Below are positions 55,937 through 64,000 of a DNA stretch of 64,000 nucleotides, piece after piece. Position 1 is the first letter of the stretch, and every line of letters begins with the position of its first letter. The notes under the pieces are model-generated. The model saw only the letters and a program-made list of their open reading frames with translations. It had not been told where the DNA came from and did not search any database. The stretch is from Aquarana catesbeiana. Its lineage: Eukaryota; Chordata; Amphibia; Anura; Ranidae. The stretch is taken from contig NC_133334.1 of assembly GCF_042186555.1 (NCBI RefSeq), positions 210,442,832 through 210,506,831 of the forward strand, in the 5' to 3' direction. The position numbers and the translations under genes were made by a program.

Positions 55937-57372
55937 ATGCTGCCTAAATTGGTGAGCCCTACCAGGTCCTCAAGAACGTCTGCTTCAAGACAAAGAGAGT
56001 CCTTGCACAGGAGAAGTCGCTCCAGACACAGACGGAGCCGTTCCTACCATAGGAGAAGCCGCTCGAGAGGAAGCCGCAGAAGAAGCCGCTCTAGGTCGCA
56101 TTCTAGACATGGTCGATCCCGCCATAGAAGGTCGTCTTCACGCAGACCTCGTTCCCCTGCACGCCATTCCCGTCCTGCCGGGAACGCATGCTGGATTTGC
56201 GGCGCGGCGGCTCTCCCGGAAAAATTGGCCTGCCAAAAATGCCTGGAGGAGGCCACAAGAGAAAGAGCCTCGGAGACCGGAGATTCCGCTGGGGCCTTAG
56301 CCCCCCAGGCCTCGATACCAGACGTGGATTTCTCCACCACTACCTCTCCAGCCCGGGCCAGCACATCAAGGGAGCAAGACTCTCTGTCTGATAATGAGGG
56401 TCTGGAGGTATCGGCGGGATTTGATTTCTCTCTGATAGAACCGTTTGTCAAATCGGTTAAAGAGGCGATAGAATGGAAGGAACCCCAGGAAGCTCAACCG
56501 AAGCAAAGGAAGTATTTTCCTCATCTTAAAAAGGATCCAGAAGCTTTCCCGTTCATAGACGAACTGGAGGACCTAATTAAAGAAAAATGGCAAAGGCCAG
56601 AAAAAAAGTCTAGTTCTGAATTCTGTTCTGAAACAGACTTCTAAAACTATACCCACTCAAGGAGCCTAAAGTGAACCCTCTGGTGTCTCCTCCGGTAGTA
56701 GACGCATCCTTAATGCGCCTAGCCAGGCATGTTACCCTCCCGTTAGAAGACGCGGTAACATTCAGGGATGTGCTTGACAGGAAGATCGACACGGATCTCA
56801 AGCGGGCTTACCTGTCGGCAGGAGGCACCTGCAGGCCTGCGATAGCACGCGCAGCAGTAGGAAGGGCCATCTCGAGTTGGTCTACAAGCACAGAGAAGCT
56901 TGTATTGGAGGGTGCAGACCAAGAAAAAATAGTGAAAGCGTTACAAGAGCTAAGCTTGGCAGGTGACTTCGTGGCAGAGGCTTCAGTCAATACCATTAGG
57001 TCTGCGTCAAAATCTATGCTGGCCTCAGTAACGGCCAGAAGAGCACTATGGCTGAAACCCTGGACGGCGGACCCAGGCTCCAAGTCTAATTGGTGCCGTA
57101 TCCCATTCGATGGAGAAAATCTCTTCAGAACAAAATTGGACACAGCCATCTCCAAGGTAACCGGTGGCAAGTCTGGTCTCATCCCCTCGGACAGGAGGCC
57201 CAAGCAGCAGAGACCTCCTCCCTTTAAGCAAAACCTCCCAGAGAGGTATAGGGACGCGAAAGCGTACAGACCGGGGAAGGAGTACCGAAGGAGCTGGAAG
57301 AACCCTCAATCCTCCTTTATGAAATTCCAGAAGCCTAAGACCCCTGCTTCCAGCGACCAGAAGCCTTTTTGA
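55937..57372 (+). pseudogene. DIRS gag with SR-rich region, frameshifted
   Basis: ATG at 55937 (MLPKLVSP). Residues about 18-75 are an arginine/serine repeat tract (RSRSRHRRSRSYHRRSRSR and similar). A CWICG...CQKC pair of cysteine motifs follows at about residues 83-103, possibly a zinc site, then an acidic stretch. The first frame ends with a stop at 56642. The conserved gag core continues in another frame from about 56650 (VNPLVSPPVVDASLMRLARH, then WLKPWTADPGSK and LDTAISKVTGGKSGL) to the stop at 57370. Gag packages the RNA of the element. The basic SR tract could bind RNA or nuclear speckle components; that is inference. Confidence 0.88.
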
Positions 57373-57385
57373 TGGTGCGCCCGTC

Positions 57386-59269
57386 CGGCCAGCAGTAGTG
57401 GGAGCAAGACTCTCCAGTTTCAAGCTGGTCTGGGCGGAGACCATAAGGGATACCTGGACTCTGGCCACTGTCAGTTTCGGCCACAGGTGGTCCTTCAAAA
57501 ACCGACCCCCAAGGGATCAATTCTGTCCAACCCGTATTCCTCCATCTCGGGAAAAAAGGTTGTATCTACTGAACTACATTCAGGATCTTCTCCAAAAACA
57601 AGCAATAATAGAGGTCCCGCCAGCACAACGAGGCAGGGGATTCTATTCTCCTCTATTTCTCGTCAAGAAGAAGTCAGGGGACTTTCGACCGGTTCTAGAC
57701 CTAAAGAACCTCAACAAGTCCATCAGTGTGGAGTCATTCAGGATGGAAAGCTTGCAGTCTATCCTCTAGGCCATAAATCTGGGAGACTGGATGCTCTCCA
57801 TAGATCTCCAGGACGCCTACCTGCACATTCCAATCCATGTGGCATTCCAGAAATTTCGGCGATTCTCGGTGGGTGAGGGGCACTTCCAGTTTCGAAGCCT
57901 TCCTTTCGGGATCTCAACAGCCCCCAGAACGTTCACGAAGGTCTTACTGCCAGCAATAGCTTATTTGAGGGAGAAAGGTCTAAGGGTCCACCATTACCTG
58001 GACGACATCCTCCTCCTCTCAAGCAGCCAGGAATCACTCGTGCAGCATCGCGGGATCTTAGTTTCCACCCTAATGAATCTGGGATGGATAATAAACTGGC
58101 AAAAGAGCAACATCCAACCTACCCAAAGGATGGTCTTCCTGGGGGCCGAACTAGACACCCGAGCAAATACAGTGGAACTTCCAGGGGAGAAGTTGTCCCT
58201 ACTAATTCAGAAGGTAAAGGATGCTATTCCGGCACCATGCCTTTCAGCCAGAGCATACCTCAGCCTCCTGGGTTCCCTATCAGCAACCATTCCAATGGTC
58301 AGATGAGTGCAATGGAACACCAGACCCCTGCAAGCCTCCTTCTTGCGCCAGTGGGACGGCTGGTCCATGTCCCAATTGATTCACATCTCGGAGGAAGCCA
58401 GTCTATCTCTACAGTGGTGGACACACCCCTACAACCTCAGGAGATGCAAGCAGATAGTCATCCCCCACCAGGAGGTGGTAACTTCGGACGCCAGTCTGGA
58501 GGGATGGGGGGCACATTACCTACACTATGCGGCTCAGGGCCGCTGGCACTTCAAAACCAAGGATGTGGTCTCAAATGTTCTAGAGATGAAGGCAGCTTTC
58601 CAAGCCCTTTTGGCATTCAGCTCACTTCTGAGAGGGAAACAAGTTCTCATTCAGATGGACAACCGAGTGGCTGTAGCCTACATCAACAGGCAGGGGGGTA
58701 CCAGAAGCATCTCCATGATGCAGGAGGTTGGTCCGGTGATGCAGTGGGCCCAACTGAACCTGCGGGATCTGAGGGCGGCCTATATTCCGGGTGTTCAGAA
58801 CCTTCTGGCAGATTCTCTCAGCAGAACATTCGTTTCCAACAACGAGTGGTGTCTAAGCCCCCAAACATTTGCCCTCAAATGCCAGACATGGGGTAATACG
58901 GACATAGACCTCGCAGCAACGCCAGCGAACAGGAAATGTCAGAGGTTTCTGTCAAGGAACCCCTTCCCCTCAGCGGAGGGAACGGATTGTCTCCAGCACT
59001 TCTGGAACTTTCGCCTAGGCTACATTTTCCCACCAACTCCTCTTATAGCCAAGTTCCTTCTGAGGCTCAAATATTCAACGGCCCTAGTACTGGCTGTGAT
59101 TCCCTTCTGGCCATGGAGGCCTTGGTTCACCACCCTCCTGCAGCTGAGCACAGCGGCTCCACTTGCACTCCCGGTGACAACGGATCTACTAACCCAAGGC
59201 CAGTTGCTCCATCCGAATCTGGAGAAATTACACCTAACGGCCTGGAGATTGAAAGGTCTAGGTTCCTAG
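57386..59269 (+). pseudogene. DIRS RT / RNase H / methyltransferase region, broken
   Basis: RT starts near 57500. Motifs in one frame: FYSPLFLVKKKSGDFRPVLD, SIDLQDAYLHIPI, FGISTAPRTFTK and the active-site HHYLDDILL (YLDD at 57995-58006). RNase H shows TSDASLEGWGAH near 58477, an MKAAFQALL helix, IQMDNRVAVAYI and NLLADSLSR. The segment from about 58885 (DIDLAATPANRKCQRFLSRN, then FPPTPLIAKFL) fits the Dam-like methyltransferase domain reported in DIRS elements. In-frame stops lie at 57767 and 58304, and the frame ends at 59269. Long ORFs in other frames here are shadows. Confidence 0.9.
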
Positions 59270-60046
59270 ACCAAGGCTGCTCTCAAAAGGTAGTCGATAC
59301 CCTGCTCCAGGCTAGAAAATTCTCCACAGATAACACCTGTGTTCTCTTCCTTTGCCCAGGAACAAGGTTGGGACCCTTCTTCCCCATCAGCAGTGCAAGT
59401 GCTCGAGTTCCTCCAGTCAGGTCTGGACAAAGGCCTTAGGTCCAGCACCCTAAAGGTCCAAGTTTCTGCCATCTCCGCTTTGACAGGAGTTAAATGGGCA
59501 CTTAATCCTCTGGTGGTTCAATTTCACCTCATCCTAGAGGTCTTATCCGGAGAGCCATTCTTCCGACTTGAAGACATCTCCCTTTGGGACCTGACACTAA
59601 AAGTATCATTTCTAATTGCCATCACATCGGCGAAGAGGGTCTCAGAAATGCAAGCCTTGCTAATCAAGGAACCGTATCTGATGGTTTACGCAGACAGACT
59701 AACCCTGAAGCCTTCAGATAGATTCATCCCAAAAGTCTCCTCTTCATTCCACTTTAACCAGGAGATTGACCTCCTGGCTTTAATCATGGATCAGGGCGTT
59801 CCTCATCCTCTAGATGTCAAGGGCAACATTCTGCAATACCTCTCTATAACCAAGCCATTCAGGAAATGCGAGAACCTTTTAGTCATCCCACATGGATTCA
59901 GGAAGGGCCAGGCAGCTTCTGCCCGTACCATCGCCTCATGGCTCGTGAAAACTATCAAGAAAGCCTACTCCTTAAGCACCTTGCAGATTCCAGAAGACTT
60001 AAGAGCGCATTCCAAAACGGAAAATTGTATACTCCCCTTTCCGTAA
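59270..60046 (+). pseudogene. DIRS tyrosine recombinase, C-terminally truncated
   Basis: This enzyme would join the circular DNA to the target. After a frame change near 59270-59340 (VVDTLLQARKFST is read in another frame) the main frame gives EQGWDPSSPSAVQVLEFLQ, STLKVQVSAISALTG and ITSAKRVSEMQAL, which holds the first catalytic Arg. Near the end comes FRKGQAASARTIASWLV, then PEDLRAHS. At the point where the second catalytic box should continue, the sequence switches to the internal complementary region and stops at 60044. The remaining catalytic Arg, His/Trp and nucleophile Tyr are therefore absent. Confidence 0.9.
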
Positions 60047-60081
60047 TTTTCCTTTCCTGTCGCATCTTCATGGCAGCATAC
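60016..60081 (+). repeat. DIRS internal complementary region
   Basis: 66 nt that are the inverted complement of 60221-60286 with two mismatches. In DIRS elements such a region lets the terminal sequences be rebuilt during replication. Here it begins directly inside what should be recombinase coding sequence. Confidence 0.92.
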
Positions 60082-60135
60082 AATCACCCACCCTTCTAAG
60101 GTGACATATGTATATATATATATATATATATATAC

Positions 60136-60286
60136 AGAGAATACTGGGATGGGTGTCTACTCATTAATTTATAGCTATGTGGTCCTATCAGGTTGTGGGG
60201 GCGGAGTCACAACCCAACGTGTATGCTGCCATGAAGATGCAACAGGAAAGGAAAATTACGGAAAGGTGAGTATACAATTTTCCGTT
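60136..60286 (-). repeat. DIRS right inverted terminal repeat
   Basis: Inverted counterpart of 55012-55117 over its inner 105 bp. The outer part pairs with the internal complementary region. A (TA)n run (60106-60133) lies just before it. Confidence 0.92.
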
Positions 60287-60644
60287 ATATTGCAATCCTA
60301 GCAGTTCTTAGATGTGGTGGCTGTATTAGTTTCCCTTTTTTAAGGCTTTTTCCCTTTTTTTCACCTATTCGTCCTGCCACTAAATTTGTTATTTTTCAAC
60401 TTTGTTTAACAGACCAAGATGTCAATGAAAAGTGACACTTACATGGTAGGCTTCTGTCGGACTGGCGGCAGTACACATGGGCCGAATGTTGGCTAGTTTC
60501 GATTGAACCTCCCGATGTCACCTGACATTCGGCCCCTAGGCTTTAGAAAACTTTTTGTGGGTACAAAAGTTCAATTTACTTCTTCATGGGCCTTATCCAT
60601 TGTTTATCGGGGAGGTCTGCGTGTGAGAATGATTCTGAATACAC
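60287..60644. other. No recognised feature
   Basis: Non-coding spacer between the DIRS element and the next hAT element. Confidence 0.4.
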
Positions 60645-60652
60645 ATCCACTC

Positions 60653-61299
60653 CAGTGGCGGCCCGCTCATAAGGGCCACCCCCCAATCCATGCACCCGGC
60701 TCCTAATCTTCATGCAGGGCGCTGGACACATGGATTTTTATGTGTGTGTGTGGTTTTTTTTTTTTTTTTAGCAAATGATTAGAGCCTGCAGCTCTAATTG
60801 GCTTCAAAAAGGGTGGACTTGGGGGCAGAGCACTGCACCCTGAGCCCACCCACTTGTGTGACTAATGTCTTCCTGCTTCTCCTCCCAGCAAATCAGGAAG
60901 CAGGTCCTGAGACCCGATTGGCCAGGGAGTCTTAGAACTTCCTGCCAATTGAGTCTCAGGACCCGCTTCCTGTTCGGCCGGGAGGAGAAGCAACAGCCCC
61001 AGCTCTTCCCTTCGCAAGCTGTGGGCCATGTGCAGCGCGGAGCAGCAGGTGGAGGAGCAGAGGAGCAGCAACAGCCTTTTCCGGGAACCCTACCTCAGAT
61101 CCAACACCACCACCTCATCATCGTCCTCCTTCCCACACCTCTACCCCAGCAACAGTGAAAGGAGGCCACAAGGAGCCAAGCAACAGCATCAACCCCAGGG
61201 CTTCATGGTCTCCCCAAACACCGGCTCATCAAGATTGACAGCTAAAGATAAGGTACGCCATGGGTCGCCGCCTTCCCATCTGAGCACCAGCTGCCACTG
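60653..61299 (-). mobile_element. hAT-type MITE, same family as 51457
   Basis: Flanked by ATCCACTC (60645-60652) and ATCCACTG (61300-61307), an 8-bp duplication with one difference. Ends CAGTGGCGGCCCGC and GCACCAGCTGCCACTG match the ends of the 51457 element in reverse order, so it lies in the opposite orientation. Shares the CTCTAATTGGCTTCAAAAA block in inverted form. An internal palindrome (CAGGAAGCAGGTCCTGAGAC with GTCTCAGGACCCGCTTCCTG-type sequence) lies at 60895-60975. Confidence 0.87.
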
Positions 61300-61307
61300 A
61301 TCCACTG

Positions 61308-61923
61308 TCTGATTAAACTAAATACAGTAGTGAAGTGTCTTCTAGTAGTTTGCTGAGAAGTTATAGTCCAATATTAATCCATTTTGTTGCTATCAGATTT
61401 CTGTCTTTTCATATTGTATCATATCAAACCAGGCAAGAGTTTAAGTGTTTTGGCAAAGCGTTTTTTTCTACACATGAATTTAAAAGAAAGATTGTAGATC
61501 GATAATGATGGATTATTTTTATTTGGCATGCGTCTAAATCTCCCTTGCCTCTGAAGCCCAATCTGCGTTCGGATCATGCTCCAGGGGCTATTGACAAGTG
61601 GTGAGGAATTGATGCAATTCCTGTTTTAACTCCATTTTTGCTGACTCACATGCCGCAACTATGTGCACTGCACATGGCTGAGAGGCGTTTGCAGCGCTTC
61701 TCCATATACTTCAATTCAAGTCGGTGAACTTTGCTGTGGGTATGAAGTGAAGCATTGTGGCTGCAGCATGTTAACACCCCATCCACTGCCTATTGCAGCT
61801 TAAGGGAGGGCGATTGGCAGGCAGCAAAAACGCGGCTCAACCACACATCATTGCCACCCCCCCAACCAAAAGTCTAAACAAAGCCTTAATGTAAAGATAG
61901 GACAAATACAAGTCTCAGTGATG
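61308..61923. other. No recognised feature
   Basis: Non-coding; no structure supported. Confidence 0.4.
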
Positions 61924-61924
61924 C

Positions 61925-62372
61925 ACAAAGCTAATAAAGGGTCTGGAGGATATTAGTTATGTGGAAAGGTTGCGAGCACTAAACTTATTCTCTCCAGGGA
62001 AGAGACACTTGAGAGGGGATATGATTTCAATTTACAAATACTGTACTGGTGGCCCCACAATAGGGATAAAACTTTTGTAGAAGGGAGTTTAACAAGACAC
62101 GTGGCCACTCATTAAAATTAGAAGAAAAGAGGTTTAACCTTAAACTACATAGAGGATTCTTTACTGTAAGAGCGGCAAGGATGTGGCATTCCCTTCCACA
62201 GGCGGTGGTCTCAGTGGAGGGGCATCGATAGTTTCAAGAAACTATTAGATAAGCACCTGAACGACCGCGACATACAGGGATATACAATGTAATACTGACA
62301 TATAATCACACACATAGATTGGACTTGATGGACTTGTGTCTTTTTTTGACCTCACCTACTATGTAATTATGT
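61925..62372 (+). mobile_element. CR1-type LINE, 3' end
   Basis: Second copy of the tail seen at 23283-23820, starting at the AAGCTAATAAAGGGTCTGGA block and ending CACCTACTATGTAA. It differs by scattered substitutions and is truncated further at its 5' end. Encodes only pieces of the last ORF2 residues. Confidence 0.85.
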
Positions 62373-63630
62373 AACAAGCAACACTGAAACTGGCGGCTGA
62401 ATAGGCAAAAGGTTTAAAAGAAGAATACATTTACAGCAGGGTATGATATACTGCAAAGGCAGTCTAAATCGAAGATGCCTAAACTGAGAAGAAAGAATTA
62501 GGTTCAAAATGAGTATTTTGTTTTTATATGATGATATACTTTAGAGCCTGTTGTGGCATGATCTGAGAAATATGCCAGTATTACATGCATAGATGTCACC
62601 TGCCCCCACAAAACTGATTCCCATCTTGAGTGGTCCTTTGCCTCTCAACCATTTGTATAGTGATAGGTGTCAGGTGTAAAGCAGGAAAAACTGCAGTAGA
62701 GAGGGCGAAGAATGCATGATGAATGATGATGTAAAACAAAGACATTTTAACATCTTTTCCATTTTCGTTCAGATGTCATTTCACTCTTAATCATACCTTC
62801 TGTCTTTTTCAGCATCTATTTTTTGAGTAGGTAAGACGTTTTCTGCGTTTCCAATTCCCTACTAGTCTTTATTTGCCTGTGTGCAGCCCACCCTCTCCCT
62901 CACTCTCTCTCTTCCCCACATGTCGGTGACTCACCGCCTGCCAGTCTGAGTCACCTAAAGTATTTTTAGCAACAGATTTAGGCAGCATTGTAGTCCACTG
63001 CTGGGGACAAGGGGACAGAGGGACAGAAGGAAGGGAGGGGAAACAATGATGAAGGGTCTCTAAGGGGGTGGTTACATGAACATTGCAGCAGTTATATGCT
63101 GTTACAGCACAGATATATTATATATATCTCCAAAATCATATATGTAATAAAGAAAACAAATGAGCAAAGGATTAGGAAGATACTGACACACAGAAATCAA
63201 GCATAATGTTACACAGCACATGCACAGTCACACAACACTGCAAAGCATACACATTCACATATAACACTCCACAGCCCACACATAGCAAAATATAGCACTA
63301 TGCAACTTATTCCATACTGTATGTATGCCATATGATAAAAGCTCCTATACCACACTGCAGCACGCACAACAATACAAGCACATACATTGTCTTATCACAC
63401 TCTCCAGCTTATATATAATCATTTCACATTCTGCAGCACATAAAGTATATCATCATCTACCACTCTACAGCACATATTGCAAATAATCATACAACACAAC
63501 ACATGCACAGCATATACAGTACATATACAGCCATCTACAACACACACATATAGTACATAGCACATGTCAAAGCACAGATACACTGATAGAACATTCAACG
63601 GCACCACAGTAAAAATTCTTACAACTCAGA
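62373..63630. other. No gene recognised; A/C-rich degenerate repeat
   Basis: 62373-63060 looks unique. From about 63180 to 63620 the sequence is A/C-rich with recurring CACAGCACA, ACAACAC and CATATA phrases, like a degenerate tandem repeat without a clear unit. Confidence 0.4.
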
Positions 63631-63945
63631 GCCCTTGCACACTGGGGCGGGGGGCGGCATCGGCGGTAAAACGCCGCTATTATTAGCGGCGTTTTACCGT
63701 CGGTATGCGGCCGCTAGCGGGGCAGTTTTACCCCCCGCTAGCGGCCGAGAAGGGGTTAAATACCACCGCAAAGCACCTCTGCAGAGGCGCATTGCCGGCG
63801 GTATAGCCGCGCCGTCCCATTGATTTCAATGGGCAGGAGCGGTAAAGGAGCGGTATACACACCGCTCCTTCACCGCTCCGAAGATGCTGCTGGCAGGACT
63901 TTTTTTACCGTCCTGCCAGCGCATCGCTCCAGTGTGCAAGCCCTC
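63631..63945. mobile_element. Multi-hairpin MITE
   Basis: Ends GCCCTTGCACACTGGGGCG and CGCTCCAGTGTGCAAGCCC are near-perfect inverted repeats. Inside are successive hairpins: 63661-63702 (19-bp stem, one wobble), 63708-63747 (15-bp perfect stem), a small one at 63816-63833, 63836-63879 (19-bp stem, one mismatch) and 63889-63920 (11-bp perfect stem). No coding sequence. Confidence 0.82.
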
Positions 63946-64000
63946 GGGGCTTGCACACTGGGATGAAAGCAGCGGCACTTTCGGGGCGGTTTGCAGGCGC
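63946..64000. mobile_element. Start of a second, adjacent copy of the same MITE end
   Basis: GGCTTGCACACTGGGATG repeats the left-end motif immediately after the first copy ends. The window stops before its other end. Confidence 0.5.

Larger units (their letters stand above)
55012..60286 (+). mobile_element. DIRS-type tyrosine-recombinase retrotransposon
   Basis: A 5.3-kb element with inverted terminal repeats, an internal complementary region and three coding modules: gag, RT/RNase H/methyltransferase and a tyrosine recombinase. It has no LTRs and no evident target duplication, as expected for DIRS elements, which integrate a circular DNA by recombinase. Stops, frame changes and a truncated recombinase make it inactive, but the domains are far clearer than in the relic just upstream. 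Confidence 0.95.

Noticed and set aside
58084..58896. 270-codon ORF
   Set aside because: Out-of-frame shadow of the DIRS RT/RNase H region, whose domains are in another frame.

Overview
The window reads as repeat-dense DNA from a large vertebrate genome, most likely an anuran amphibian. The evidence is the mix of families: Ty3/Gypsy elements, a DIRS tyrosine-recombinase retrotransposon, a Tx1-like L1 LINE, CR1 3' ends, Tc1 and Tigger/pogo DNA transposons, and many hAT, TTAA-type and PIF/Harbinger-type non-autonomous elements. Several of these resemble repeats I associate with ranid frogs; that species-level hint is recall, not a search result. I found no convincing host protein-coding exon, rRNA, tRNA gene or CRISPR array. 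Every long ORF with recognisable domains belongs to a transposable element, and each of those is broken.

Layout. 0-7.5 kb: small TTAA- and TA-flanked elements, a 32-bp-arm hairpin, a minisatellite-bearing MITE, a probable solo LTR and a possible retroviral primer-binding site. 7.52-15.07 kb: a Ty3/Gypsy element with 1.3-kb LTRs, a PNMA-like gag and a deleted pol. 15.08-23.9 kb: a nested stack of a foldback hAT-like element, a solo LTR on the minus strand, a Tigger element carrying a second foldback hAT-like copy and a Harbinger-type MITE, then a truncated Tc1 and a TTAA element carrying a CR1 3' end. 24.4-28.7 kb: a minisatellite-bearing hAT-type element and a decayed Gypsy relic split by a similar element. 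28.83-32.93 kb: a 5'-truncated Tx1-like LINE with a target-site duplication of about 20 bp and a MITE inside it. 33-44.9 kb: minisatellites, microsatellites, a hAT element, a minus-strand L1 tail interrupted by a piggyBac-type element, CR1 tails and short palindromic elements. 44.96-47.97 kb: a second Tc1 split by a 1.4-kb hAT element. 48-54.9 kb: microsatellites, a tRNA-like SINE, a hAT element and an old DIRS relic. 55.0-60.3 kb: a much better preserved DIRS element with inverted terminal repeats, an internal complementary region, an SR-rich gag and a broken RT/RNase H/methyltransferase/recombinase region. 60.6-64 kb: a second copy of the 51.5-kb hAT family, a CR1 3' end and a multi-hairpin MITE at the edge.

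The genes do not form a pathway. They are the coding remains of separate mobile elements, and their nesting gives relative ages. Target-site duplications set many boundaries: 8 bp for six hAT-type insertions, TA for Tc1/Tigger-type, TAA for the Harbinger-type, TTAA for piggyBac-like elements, and 11-20 bp for the LINE insertions. The most striking recurring theme is that several terminally distinct non-autonomous elements each carry an expanded minisatellite, and two with different ends share the same repeat unit.
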